From Cytospora piceicola (lineage: Eukaryota; Ascomycota; Sordariomycetes; Diaporthales; Cytosporaceae): a stretch of 64,000 nt of DNA. The notes under the pieces were generated by a model. The model worked only from the letters and a program-made list of their open reading frames with translations, was not told the origin of the DNA and made no database searches. The first letter of the stretch is position 1; every line of letters starts with the position of its first letter. Location of the stretch: contig JALQBC010000015.1 of assembly GCA_023375675.1 (NCBI GenBank), forward strand, positions 620,001 through 684,000, in the 5' to 3' direction. Below are positions 22,175 through 34,369 of this stretch, in pieces. Made by a program: the position numbers and the translations under genes.

Positions 22175-25103
22175 AGTGGTGGTGGGGAGGGCGAGAAGAA
22201 GAAGAGTGTCTGCGGACATATGAGCACCATCTACCAAAGGCCATGCATGACCCTTCACTGACGACAATGTCACTTTGGGAAAGATGATATGCGGAGTGTT
22301 GAATCTTACAAATAAGCAGCGGGCGAATTGACTTCCGAGGCTGCATTACAGACGTTGCTATTCATATTCTATCAGGAACAGCAGTATACCATATAGCACG
22401 CAAATGTTTTACGAGACCAATCCTCTCCGGCCCTTGTGGTCTTTTCTGTATAATGCGGGCTCTGACAAAGTTCGGCCTTTGGCTCACCTTCAGAAGAGCC
22501 GCAACAGTACGGACATGTACTGTGTATACTGCACTATCACCTGGGCAATGTCGGGGAAGGCAGGGACATTGCTCGTGCATATGCAGACTTGCAGACTTGC
22601 CACTGACGGGGCATGTCGTCAACTCCAAGAAGCATAATATATCACTGTTACCGTAGGTACAAATTTCCTGGCAAGCTGCAGCCTTCCGGCCCGTCTGTGT
22701 GTTTGCCAATCAATAGCTACTGGGGAAGAGCGTGCGGTGACGACCAAACCCACTATGTACTGTAATTGCGGTCCAGATACCCTGGCGATGTGTCGACTTT
22801 TTCCCCGACTTGCCTTGCATCTTATATTATACAGCAAGCACTCTGTGTTACGCACTACCTAGGTACCTAGGTATATGAAGGGAAGAGCCCACACTGGATT
22901 GGAGTTACCGCTTATGTAACATGGTTACATAAGTCTTCCCGGCAGCTACCACGACGTGGAAGTGCACTGTACCTACCACAGTAGGCTGCTAGGTTGTGAA
23001 AATGACAAGCAATACGTCAGCGGCAGACTAGCGATTGGCCACGAGGGACTCTCGGCAGGGAAGGGACGACCCGTCACGCCCGTCACGTTGCTGTTGCTGT
23101 TGCTCTGTCAACGGAGGGGGCTAAAATGGAGGAGGTGCGGCTCGTACTATGGGAAAACCGGCAGGAACGGTTGACAGCTGATAGCTGGCAGCTGACAGCC
23201 AACCGTTTTTATTAACCGTTGAGACTTCTGATGTTGTCTAGTTGCAGTTGCAACCCCATCAAAGATTATAATGGTAGGTAGCTTTTCCAGCAGTAAAAAT
23301 TTGATGTAGTAATATTGTTATAGTGTTCTTCCTGCTGGTCGCATCGCGATGAGAAGTGCTATACAAACAAACATATCTAGGCGATTCTGATGTGCCGGGG
23401 TGACTTCCTTCGAATTTCACTGGCTGACTGACTGATGTTACTCATGGGCGTAATGCACGGCTGGGCAACGCCTGTCACGATGCAGAGATTGGGTGATGGC
23501 ATTGCATTGGAGGTGTTGCATTGGAGACACTGCATCGTATGGTTTCATTGCCGGGCATACTTCTGCAATTGTGCTGTTGCTGATACGGTTGCTATGAGAT
23601 GGTGGTTCAATTTGCGAGTCCAATCTAGATGTATATCTCAATGTGTAGATACCTAGTGCTTCTCAACCGTACCTGAAGGCGATCCCGAATCTTCGAGTGT
23701 CAAATCATCGGTAGTTGTCAGTTCTTTGTGTTCCCCAAAAGACGTTGCGAGGGGGCGATGTGGCTGAGCAAGGGTGTGATGCTGCCCAAATCATCGGTGT
23801 AATTGTTCCGGGATGACCTTGTTACGATGTGGGGATTTTGATTTGAAGGAGGCTGGGAACAACTCAATTGTTGTGGCGGGCAACACCAAGAAATCAAGCG
23901 CAGACGAAGTCAATAGAAAGCGACCGAGTCTTCCACTTGGAGGGCGCTTGGTCTACGTATATGGGATTCGGTATATAGATACTTAGGTATTGTATCGCAT
24001 ATCTCTCTTTGTTTTCTTCTTCATATCTGCAATGTGATGATCCTGATCTGCTGCCAGCCTTGAAATTTTGGGGGACGTTGGAGAAGCACAGGTCACACAG
24101 CACACCGGACAGAACAACTTAGAGCACAGACTCCCGCTAGCATGCACCGTCAGAAGATCCCTGTCAGTGCCGGAATCCGTCAGTCTCGAACCTCTAAGAA
24201 GTAAACAGACCAACCAACCTTGGAAGCAGCAATCAATACCATCTACCTAGCCTACCTAGGTGGCCAGAAAGCACCACAAGCACTGAGCTTATTCCTCTCA
24301 GCCAATCCTTCAACCCTGCATCTAATAATCTGGAAATCCACCGCTGCAAACGCCCTGGACCAGACAGCACACCACATCACATAACTAACTAACTGCTTGG
24401 GCATCCTTGGATGCGATAAATCCGGGTCCAACCTTTCTCAAACTCCCGACGTCCCCTTCGCCTTGTCCTAATCATCACCATAACCTCCCGTCATCCCAGG
24501 TCTTCCCCCCTCTTGCCACCACTTCAACTATTGACGACGTTTCCAACCGTGGACGACTTGACTACAAACACTGAACTGCCACCGCCACATCTTGGTAACT
24601 GTGCTGTGCTGGCTGGCTCTTCGACTTACTTGGCGTCGTTCATGTCGTTTTGCATTGGTCGGCGTTTTTAGTTTGTTTGTCCGTCTGTCATTGTTTGCTG
24701 GTTCGCTCCACGTTGCGGTAAGTGACCTCCTAATGTCCAGTTGTTGCCTTTACCTAGAAGATACAATAGACCATCTGCCCAAACCAGCTCCCATCGGACA
24801 AATCTCCATGCGACAATGGGCTGCCCAGTTGTACAAGATAAATACCCTGGCAGCAGAACTTTGACACTGATAACTTCTTACCCAACAGGTCATCCAACCA
24901 CGGGAGCATCTGCTTTCCAATGGCTTTTACGAGATACCACTAGACTTCGTCCTGTCTGAGCATAGCATAGCGTTGCGTTGCGTTGCATTCTGTTCCGTCG
25001 CATTGCGTCTTCCCTTCTCGGCTTGGCCTTCTGACGACTATTTTCATCTTAATATACCTCTCGACGTTATTCCTGGTCGACCTTTAATACACTTCCAACA
25101 ACT
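22175..25103. other. 2.9-kb gene-free stretch upstream of the coiled-coil protein gene
   Basis: No coding gene could be supported here. It contains a TACCTAGGTACCTAGGTA palindrome near 22857, a CTGACTGACTGA run near 23420 and GCGTT repeats near 24970. The final 600 bases look like a long leader with an intron, listed separately. A non-coding transcript is possible but unsupported. Confidence 0.45.
24718..24888 (+). other. Putative 5'-UTR intron of the coiled-coil membrane protein gene
   Basis: A strong donor (GTAAGTG) at 24718 pairs with a pyrimidine-rich acceptor (CTTACCCAACAG) ending at 24888, with a CTGATA branch-like site shortly before it. No coding frame spans it, so it would lie in the leader of the gene starting at 25104. 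Confidence 0.45.
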
Positions 25104-27335
25104 ATGAGCAGCCCACCACCACCGCCACCGCCTCACGGCGAGTCACCAAAAACAACAGCTGGCGGTGGATCAGGTCTGCCTCCCGGGAAGTACGATGTCT
25201 TCATCATACCAGACCACTCGGCCGGCTCTGGTTTCCTGTATCTGCCCTCGCTACGCACAAATACCAACAGCTTCATCGCCGGCTTTTCCTCTGCCCTCCT
25301 CATGGTCGTTCTAGGCCAAACCTTTGCACCAGCTTTCCAAGCATGGTGGACCAACTTTCAAGGCATGGGTAATGCAGGCATGGCCTTACTCGTCATAGCT
25401 GTTGGCTTGGGGGCTTGGTCACTCGGACGCCAAACATCAGACAGCTCGGGACCACGGGGAGGCGGTTGGGGGGGAGGCAATTTCTACTCTGGCGGACCAT
25501 CCATGCCTGGTGCTGGTGGAGCCGGTGGTTTCACCAGTACGGGACCCAGTCCCCACAGTGCTCATCCCGGATCTCCTCCACCGAACGCTGGCCCACCTCC
25601 AGGCGCTCACTCCACGCCTCCACCGAAGACAGACCCGAACGGATCGTATCAGCGACCAACAGAACCTCCGCCCAAGCCTCAACAGAGCAAGCCCAAGCCA
25701 CAGGCTGACACATCCAAGAATGCGTGGGAGAAGGCAAGAGAAGAGGTAAAGAAAAAGGAAGAAGAGCGGAAAGCCAAGGAGGCCGAGGAGAAGCGCAAGG
25801 TTGAAGCAGCGCAACGACTGAAAGAGCTCAGAGAGAAGGAAGCCCGAGAGCGAGCACAACGAGAGGCTGAAAAGGCCAAACGAGAACAAGAAGCCAGAGA
25901 AAAAGCGGCCAAAGAACAGCGGACTCGAGAAAGAGAAGCGAGGGAGAAAGAGGCCAAGGAGCGGAGGGAAAAGGAGCTCAGGGAGGCCAAGGAGCTCAAG
26001 GAGGCAGAGCTCAGGGAGGCCAAAGAGCGGAAGGAGAAGGAGCTCAGAGAAGCAAGGGAGAAGGAGCTTAAGGAGCGTCTGGCAAGAGACCGAGAGGAGC
26101 GGCGAAAGAGGGTGGAAGCCGAAAGAAGGCGAAAGGAGGAGGCCGAGAAGAAACGGAAAGAGGAAGAAGCCGAGAAGAAACGGAAAGAGGAAGAAGCCGA
26201 GAAGAAGCGCAAGGAAGCGGAAGAAGAGGCCAGTCAGGCTCGTAAGTCGAGCACTTATGCCTACTCTGGCGTGGGCGAGAGGATGAGCCCTTGGCCCAAC
26301 GGAAAGCCGCCCTCGGTAGTCCCTTCACCCCCACCCTCCGTGAGGAAACCACCTCCCCCATCAGCCACGTCTGTAGGCGACGATGCCGACGCCTACTCCT
26401 ACCGACCCTACGATTCACCGAAGCGACCAGCTCGCCGCCCATCCAATTCGGACATGTCCGAGTCGTCCTACGCCGCGTCTCAATCGACGGCACGTACGAC
26501 GCCGCCACCGTCTTTCCGAGGCGGCTACTCGACCAAAGACCCCGACAAGATCGTGGTAAAAGGAGTATATTCCTTCGTGAATCAGTACGCCAAGACACCA
26601 GCGTCCCAGCTCATCTCCGGTCTTGGCACCGTAACCGACGGCCTCATTCTTCGCATCACCACCGAGGGTCTCTTCATCGACGACGACGTCCGGGGCGTGG
26701 CGCAGCGCGAGTGGGACGTCAAGGCTTGGACTCTCAAGTTGGTAGAGGTATGGTGTCCCGTGCACTTTTTAGTTGGTGCGATTGCTGCAAATTCCCCCCC
26801 TTCCCCGAATGGTTCGAGATCTGCCAACCCTGCGTTGAGCGTATCCAACGTCAGTACTGCCTTCTTCGGCAATATGGTAGGAGGTGTCACCCGCCTGCGC
26901 GCTGCAGAGAGGAGCGCCCCCAAAGCAATGACCGACGATGTTGCGGACGAGTACCTTACCGATGTGCTGCGGTCGTGCAAGGACTCCTGCCGTTTTGGCG
27001 ACTGCTCGTCCAAGTTTGCATCTTCAAACCTCCCTGACCATTCCGCGAATCGCAACAATGACGCTCCCAGCATGGCCTCCGGATCGACACGAGTTACTAA
27101 CAACACCGCGCAGACCGGAGACTGGAAAGCCAAGGGACTACACCTCCTTCGAGCGACCGTACGAGACCAGGAAGGCAAGAGGTACCTCTTTGTCATCGGT
27201 GAGGAGGAAGGTTGGAAGCTCTCGCTCGGACTACAGCGTTTGAGACGGGGAACCCAGGCCCGCGGACTGGGTGTCACCGGTTTGAGCGCCCTCGAGACGA
27301 AGACTACTCTTGACATGCTCGGCTGGACAACTTGA
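25104..27335 (+). CDS. Membrane-associated protein with long Lys/Glu-rich coiled coil, unknown function
   Basis: Single exon, 743 residues. A Pro-rich N terminus is followed by two hydrophobic segments at about 58-80 and 92-108 (FIAGFSSALLMVVLG; GMALLVIAVGLGAW). Next come a Gly/Pro-rich linker and a charged coiled coil of about 170 residues (about 205-380), rich in Glu, Lys, Arg and Ala, containing three near-identical EKKRKEEEA-type repeats. The C-terminal 250 residues are folded-looking and include VVKGVYSFVNQYAKTP, WDVKAWTLKLVEVW and a final YLFVIGEEEGWKLSLGLQRLRR block. I do not recognise an enzyme. The layout of membrane segments, coiled coil and conserved C terminus suggests a tethering or scaffold role, which is only inference. 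Confidence 0.75.
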   Translation: MSSPPPPPPPHGESPKTTAGGGSGLPPGKYDVFIIPDHSAGSGFLYLPSLRTNTNSFIAGFSSALLMVVLGQTFAPAFQAWWTNFQGMGNAGMALLVIAVGLGAWSLGRQTSDSSGPRGGGWGGGNFYSGGPSMPGAGGAGGFTSTGPSPHSAHPGSPPPNAGPPPGAHSTPPPKTDPNGSYQRPTEPPPKPQQSKPKPQADTSKNAWEKAREEVKKKEEERKAKEAEEKRKVEAAQRLKELREKEARERAQREAEKAKREQEAREKAAKEQRTREREAREKEAKERREKELREAKELKEAELREAKERKEKELREAREKELKERLARDREERRKRVEAERRRKEEAEKKRKEEEAEKKRKEEEAEKKRKEAEEEASQARKSSTYAYSGVGERMSPWPNGKPPSVVPSPPPSVRKPPPPSATSVGDDADAYSYRPYDSPKRPARRPSNSDMSESSYAASQSTARTTPPPSFRGGYSTKDPDKIVVKGVYSFVNQYAKTPASQLISGLGTVTDGLILRITTEGLFIDDDVRGVAQREWDVKAWTLKLVEVWCPVHFLVGAIAANSPPSPNGSRSANPALSVSNVSTAFFGNMVGGVTRLRAAERSAPKAMTDDVADEYLTDVLRSCKDSCRFGDCSSKFASSNLPDHSANRNNDAPSMASGSTRVTNNTAQTGDWKAKGLHLLRATVRDQEGKRYLFVIGEEEGWKLSLGLQRLRRGTQARGLGVTGLSALETKTTLDMLGWTT

Positions 27336-28486
27336 GGATCCTCAAACGTGTTTGAGGGCGCTGGCCCAGCTATAAACTTTCGGCCATGGTCAGCATTGTA
27401 CTCCAACGCAGAGAAGACCAGTGACCGACAGACTAATACCGACACCGATCCGCCGGCGGACGATAATACGGAAGCAGCAACACTCTGTCGACGATGAATA
27501 AGACGACTCAATTACAAACTCTTTGCGATATTGACGGACATTAAGCAGGCGGATCAATGTTGTGATATGTGTAGGGAAAAGGCGCAAAACCCATGCACGG
27601 CCTTGTGCTAAGTACTAGGGGGATATGTTGGATTAGATACCACGACAGAACATCAAGGACGGAAGGAAACCCGGGAATTGAATGATGTATAAGTATCCGG
27701 GTCGGGGCAAGGGAGAGAGGAGCTTGGCCGGACTGAGGGCCGCAGCATTCCAGTCTTGTTTATACCCACTCTTTCCTAGAACATACATACATGCCAGAGG
27801 GGAGCCTTGGCTTCGCAGCCAAACATCAATGGAATTTGTTCTTTCCTATACCATCTACAATTGGTTTCGCCAGTTAAGGCTCGTGTCTCAGGAGATGTTT
27901 CGTGTGCTCGATGCACGACTGTTTATGGGGTGTTCTGCCGTACAAGCCTGTCTCGAAATAATGTGACTTCCCGAGGCCGAGAGCACTTGAGGGTCACGTC
28001 GAGAACAAATTTGTTTACCATGACTTGCTTACCTCCATGTTACCACCGCTATCCGTGCTAACTTGTCAGGAGTTCTCCAAGACTCTCTATTTCTTCTGCT
28101 TGGCCTGAATCCTCTTGTCTGCATTTCGCATGCTTCCTGTCTATGAGGATCCCTCCGCGATGGAACTGAAGTGCAAGATTGGCTTTGGAACCCTACGGTT
28201 GAGGACGACTGCTCTGGCTTGTGGCTCGACTGCGTACTATATTTGTTTGGGGGTTTCAAAACCTCGTGAATCGTACCAGTTGACGGACCGCCAGGAAATA
28301 CCTGGCCAGTTCAGGCTATATTCCTTCTAGTCAAACTCCAGCAAAGAGTTACCTTTCATCAGCATAAGTCACTGGTATGTCCCCAAACAACTCATACAAC
28401 TTCATACGTCTCCAGAGATCGCCTCAAGATCCCTATTTCAGCATCCAGACCAGCCAATAAGTACGTGGCAAATTCAGATCAGAGCT
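27336..28486. other. Intergenic stretch between convergent genes
   Basis: About 1.15 kb between the coiled-coil protein (plus) and the TPR-CHAT gene (minus). Several short frames exist but none is supported by motif or splice logic. Confidence 0.5.
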
Positions 28487-31400
28487 TTAGGCCCCCGAGT
28501 GAGTATAAGATGCCCACAGCTCTGGCTCTTCTATGTAATCCTTGCGAACTTGCACCAAGGCGTGTCGCAATGCTTCGGCAACAGCACGATTCCTGTCTCT
28601 CGCCTCACGATGCTCCAAGAGCGACCTGTAGAAGAGCTGTGCTACACGAACGCATACATCATCGTTCGCTGGCCGCAGTGACCCAATGACGTGGGCAAAG
28701 CCAGCAACCTGGAAAGCGCTGGCGAGATGACCGTTTTCCTCTACGATGGACTTGGCCTTAATCTCTGCCATAGAGCAAGCTGATAGATAGGCAATCCAGC
28801 CTTTCCTTTGCGGGCTTGCTTCCATAATTTCGGAGACCGTCAACTTGTCCAAGGTGAGACCCGACTCGCCGCTCTTTTGCAGGAACAGATGGCTCTGGGA
28901 GGGGCTTCTGTGGGACAATCCATGACAGGCGAAATGTACGATATTCGCATATGGGAGAGCCGAGATTACTTCCTGCGCATCAGGACCCGTCATTTCCTTC
29001 AAACTGAGAGGGGTGCTCCCAATGGTCTCCATGATTGCATCTTTTTCCAGCAGCACGCCAGGGAGTGGACGGAGGCCAGGAGTCGTTGGCATCGCCACAA
29101 GAAGGGCCGAAAGACTGCTGGAGTCATATTCCCGCATCTTGGATGCGCTCTCACGGGAATGTCTGAGTGCTTTGATGGACGGTGTGTATGATGGAATAAC
29201 TCCATCCAAGCAATTATCGAGGGATCCAGTGTCATGTCTACCGCCATCGTAATCATATAGCCCGGCAGCATGAAATGGCAGCAAGCTGGCTGCACCCGTC
29301 CCGATCCACCACACCCGGGGAGCTTCATAGGAGCCCGATGACTCCTCACTGTGCTCTGGGAGTGCCTCGATGATCGGCTTGACGCAGGTCTTCCACAACC
29401 AAGACAACAGGTCTGTTCCATACTGCGGTGTCTCGTAGTCGAAATCCCGAAGGTACCTCTCTCTCCCTGCCTCATACCTTGTCAGATTGGTCAAGAAGGC
29501 CCGAGGAGGCTCGTGGATCGCATCTGGAAGAGGTAGCGCTGTGATATCGGAAGCTGACACGATGATGGCATGAGAACCGAGAGCAGTAATGTTCACGACG
29601 ACGATCGGTCCCTCGGTCGCGCACTCCATAAGCTCGTCCACCGGAGGAGGCAAGAGGAACTTCTCAAATCCGGTTATACCGCGTATATGATCCTCAAGTT
29701 CTTCTAGCCTCTGAAAATCCTCGCGCCGCTCCACAAAGCGAATGGTTCGAGACGCAGAACCTTGCGTGTCAAGTTGGTTGAAGGCCTTGGACCGGAGCTT
29801 CTCGTAAGACTCTGCAGTGCTGGGGTGCATATGTTTCAGCTCCGACATGTCGCTTCGGCTGTCGGTTAGGTATCCCAGAGTTAACCCACGACCGAACTCA
29901 ACAGCCTGCAAGGCCTCGTCAACCATATCTGCTTGGATGAAGATCGAGCAGGCGTCGGCGGCCAGCCCGGAGGTCTGAAAAGCCGCGAATCGCTGGTCGC
30001 TGTACCTGAGCGAGCGACTGCACACGCGAGGGAGGATCCGGATTGCTTCTTGCGCGACTGTCACAGCGCGGGAAATATCCTTCCTTTGGTGCAGGATGTG
30101 CATGGCTCGACGGGCGCCAGAAATCCGCAGTAAGGGTGGTGACGTCGAGCTCTGACTGGCCTCGAGAAAGCACTCCAGCGCCGCATCGAGGCTTTCCGCC
30201 TTCTGGTTATCTTTGTGCTGATACCAATATGCATCCCCAAGACTGTTGACCCATGCTGCACGGTCGGGGTGGTCAACATGTGTGGACCTGACCAATGCCT
30301 CTGCACTTGACACCGCCGCTGCAAGGTCTTCCCGTCCCCCTTTCAGTTGGTAGCGACGCAAGAGGAATATGGACTGGTTGTTTTGCCACTCTGCGTGGTC
30401 GGTGTGACCCAGGGGTGTAGTATCCGGAGCCTCATCCACGCTCGAATTGGCTGCCACCAGCTCACTATCATCTCCGGTCTTGTTGTGCCTGCTTGCAAGC
30501 ATAGCTCCGAGGTTGTTCCGCCATACTTCCCGGCCCTGACTGTGCCCCGCCGTGATTTGGATTGCTCGTTCAGTATTGAGGATCGCAGTTTCCAGGTCAT
30601 CCCAGAGTCCGGTCCGCTGATATTGTTCCCAAAAGAAGAGCCCGAGGTTGCTTAGCAGTGACGTGTCCTCAGGTAGAGCCAGGTTGACACGGACAGCTTC
30701 GGCTTGTTGAGCAAACGCGATGGCTTGCACAAGATCCACCGTGTTGCCTGTGGTCTTGTACCGCTTGAATAGAATGCTGGCGAGATTGCACTTCCGGAGT
30801 GAAAGCTTGGGGTCATCCTCACGCGTACCAATAACAGCCTCCTCCGCCTTGGAGATCGATTTCTCCAATTCGGCCGAGTCTCCTGTCAGCTTATACCGGT
30901 TGAACAGGAGATGGGAGAAATTAGTTAGGCCCACTACCCAGTCTTCTGTATTCTCGCGAGGCGTGGCCTGGATTGCTCGGTCTGTGTTTAGGATGGCTGA
31001 GTCCAAATCTTCCGTGTTTCCCGTCCGCTCGTACCTCGCTGAGTAGCATTGTGCGAGATTTCCCAGCGTAGCACCTCGTTCTGGGACATGGCTACTACTC
31101 GCAAAATCTGCCGCCTCTTGAAACTTCAAAATCGCCTCGTTCAAGTCATTTATGTTGTCAGTTACGTCGAATCGAGTCCGCAAGATCTCTCCGTAATGGT
31201 CCAACATCTCTGTCCTCCCCTGATGGTCTTTTGGCGTGTTTTTGATTGCTTCGTCAACGGATTCTATGCTTTTGTCGAGGTCTTCTGCACATGGGACCAG
31301 TTTATATCTTTCCAGTAGGAATTTAGCCACGTTCATCAGTCTACCAGCTCGGGTGTGGTGTTCCCTGGGTGTGAGGATGATTGCTTTTTCGGACTCGTCG

Positions 31401-32148
31401 ATGGCTGCATCCAAGTCAGGGACGTTTCTAAGCCGCTGGTATCGGAAGAAGTAGTATGTTGAAAGGTTCTGTAGTCGCTCTGCCCGTTGGTGAGAGCCTT
31501 CGGAGGCGACGTCAACAGCCTGTTTCCCTTTGGAGATTACAAAGTTCAGAAGGTCGAGGTCCTGCGTTTGCTCGTATCTATATGATAAAGACGTGGCTAG
31601 GTTGCCGATCATCATAGATCGCATGGGCGAATCCTCTGGCATCAGATCAACGGCTTGTTCTACTCTGGATATTGCAGCCTTCAGGTCGTCATCGTGTCCC
31701 AGTGCCTGATATCGATACAGAAGCGTTCTCCCGAGGTTGTTGCAAAACGTTGCTCGGGTGGCATGATCTTTGACAATCGATATTGCATTTTCGAGATTCA
31801 AAATCACCTTTTCCAGATCTTCGAGATTACCTTTCGCTTCGTAACGCTGTATATATAGTGTTGTAAGCGTATCTAGCAGTTGTGCTGTGTCTGGGTTATT
31901 TCCCGGGTCCGGGATGGCCTCCAGCTGTTTTTCTATTTGTATGATATGAGTTTCCGGGTCGTATGTCGCCACGGCTTGTGGAGGAGTTTTGGGCTGTGCC
32001 TCTTGGTCAGTCGAAATACTTTCGCGTCCATGGGATGCTTTGCCGTACTTACGATCTGGTTGGAGCAATGCGGCACTTTTTCTTGCGCAGGAGAAGATGT
32101 CTTTGGCACAAGGGACGTGCCCCGGCATACTGACATGCAACCACCCAT
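28487..32148 (-). CDS. TPR-CHAT clan CD cysteine protease with predicted N-terminal lipidation
   Basis: Two exons, 32148-32053 and 31993-28487, joined across a 59-nt intron (GTAAGT donor, CTGAC branch site, CAG acceptor), give 1200 residues. The start chosen yields MGGCMSVC, a classic N-myristoylation glycine next to cysteines that could be palmitoylated. An alternative unspliced start at 32140 gives no such signal. Residues about 45-780 are about a dozen TPR-like units recurring every 45-60 residues, with RY...TG..DL..AI patterns. The C-terminal CHAT peptidase domain (about 850-1200) carries the catalytic His near 1056 in HFACHG and the Cys near 1105 in YLSACS. CHAT domains are caspase/separase-like proteases linked to cell death and immunity. 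The neighbour upstream, head to head, is a broken caspase-like gene. Confidence 0.88.
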
Positions 32149-32580
32149 TTTGTAGCTCGTCAACGGGAACTTATATGCAGGATTTATTTTAGGATGCGAC
32201 GAGCGTAGCTTAGACGTTGAAAAGGCTGATGCCCACCAGGCGAAATACTGGAAAAGGATGAGTGCAGAATCCCATCGGCTGGTTGGTGGACCGCGAGAGA
32301 AGTGACTCGCCGAGCAGCGAACACGCAATACACTGTCGATTATTTTGTGGAAGAACGGAGACCAGTAGGGCACCGCCACGCTGCCTCCCTGCCACGTTGT
32401 AGATGTTGTGAACAGACCCACAAGTCTCCTATTCGGGTACATCTTCCCGAGTCTCCATACATGTAATTGTATCAATGTTGACGTCCAGGACGTTCACACG
32501 GTTTTCCTCCGAAGATACATCAGCAGCTGGTCAACGTTTTACATCCAGCCCTTCCAAGCTGATAGCAAAACTTCCTACAT
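32149..32580. promoter_or_regulatory. Shared divergent promoter between the TPR-CHAT gene and the caspase-like pseudogene
   Basis: The start codons of the two protease genes face away from each other across 432 bases. No coding frame of its own was recognised. The arrangement would allow co-expression of the two clan CD proteases before the second decayed. Confidence 0.45.
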
Positions 32581-34230
32581 ATGTATCCAACCACAGCTGA
32601 GGACCCTAGAAAAGTGGCTTTACTGATCGCCAGCCCAATGGACGAGCTCAAAGGCCCGAAAACCGATGTTAATCGAGCATCGGACATCCTCCAGAAGCAC
32701 GAGTTTCGAGATTCAGATATGTATGAACGCCGAGGTAACCCGAGATGGAGTACTGGCTTGCTGTGGATATTCTCATCAAAAGCTGTGGCTCCTGGCGCGA
32801 TTTTAGGGTGATATACTATTCAGGCACGGCGGGCTCATTGTAAACAGACGGCCGAAGGTCTATTGCGGCGATACCAGTATATCATCCCGGTTGACTATGC
32901 CAAGTCCACACCAGATGACTTCTGTGGGATCCTTGGTACCAATGTCACGCATCTACTTCGCCGGGCGACAGAGAAGACGCGCAACGTGACTACCATCTGG
33001 ACGACTGCCACTCAGCTCGGATGGCTCGCGATCCGCGCCACGACCACAAAGCAGTCCCCAGATTTCTCTCCGGTGTAAACACCATGATCTCTCCGCGATC
33101 TGAATCGAAGCTCCGACCAGTTGACAGACTGGACAACTCGAAAGGAGAAGCTTAATTGAGGGCAACCCATACGCTATGAAAATTACCCGCTGGGAACCTT
33201 GGAATGCAGAGATGGCCTGGGAATATACCGATGAGCATGGTAAACGGGTAGGCGCGCCGACCAAAGCCCTTTCTGCGGCACTTGACCAAGCAGTCGCTCG
33301 CGGGATAACCTGGAGAAGCGCCCTGTTCCAAGCATGCGAGCTTGTGACGACGGAGTTTCCCAACCAACATCTTCGGATCGATGACGGCGAGGTTGTGATT
33401 TCAAGCCGGGAGTCTCTGGAAGCCAGAAATAGCCATGGTCACTACGATACAGGGTTTGCGAGTTTTACTGACTTAGAACCGGAATCTGGTCATTTGATCC
33501 CTAGCGGAACTGCTACGGCGTTCCTGCACAAGGAGGCGATATATTGATAGCCGATTGTGGTGTCCGACAACCCTCCGGGTCTCAAAGATCGCATGCAACA
33601 TTACAAACTCCTCCGTATTCAGGGTTAAGCGAGATGCTAGCATTCATATAATAGGGTTCCAGCAGCAAGAGGCCAGTATCATTTTTGGCTACACTGGAAA
33701 CGACTTGGTCTTCATCTCGGCAATGAACGTCGACGAATCTCTAGACAAGGCTGAACTAGTTCGCGCGTGCACAGCATATGTTGACCATCAAAGCGACTAG
33801 GAAGAACTTCAGCATGGGCTTGAGATCGAAACCAATCTTCGGCGCACCCGCCGGCCAGGGCGTCTTCTGCAATGATGGCAGTAACACCGTGCATGAAGGG
33901 CACCTTGCTCTCGTGACTTTGCACAACAGAGAGAAAATGTGTCCGTCTTCGACGTAATTGTGCCGGGGGACGATATCCTACGTCAGCCGTAGGTCCGCCC
34001 TCGGCATCCCTCTTTAACCGGGTGGCCAGTGGACACTGGGGCAGAGAGATTTCACTTCGGCGAAGGGCCAAAGCTTGACTTGGCCGGACAGTTTCGCAAG
34101 ACAGGAGCCAGATTTCTGAAATGTTTGTGTTCTTTGTGACCAGCGCCGAGTTGGCTTTACGTGACTTTCGCGAAAGAGGAAATTACCGCGCGAGGAGGAA
34201 TTATAAGGTTGGCTTAGGACTTGAGGAGGG
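32581..34230 (+). pseudogene. Decayed caspase-like peptidase C14 gene
   Basis: Stretches matching fungal caspase-domain proteins follow one another in the right order but in different frames. They are an N-terminal VALLIASPMDELKGPKTDV block (about 32611), an IYYSG block near 32805 where the HG of the catalytic His motif is lost by a shift, and PVDYAKSTPDDFCGIL near 32890. Then come a DCHSAR catalytic-Cys block near 33003 in another frame, MAWEYTDEHGKRVGA near 33210, VSVFDVIVPGD near 33940 and a terminal FVFFVTSAEL block near 34120. Several single-base shifts and stops separate them, so no intact product is expected. Such proteins are clan CD cysteine peptidases related to metacaspases. The disruptions are frameshifts more than C-to-T changes, so RIP is not the main cause. 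Confidence 0.8.
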
Positions 34231-34369
34231 TGGCTAACGCATGGGGGAAGATCGGTTGTTGAATGCATCGATATTGCTGAAGCATATGCCGTCTAACACA
34301 TGTGAATGTAGGGAAGACACTGTGACATTAAGAGAACAGGAAAAGAAGCATTCATGAATAGGTTAGTAT

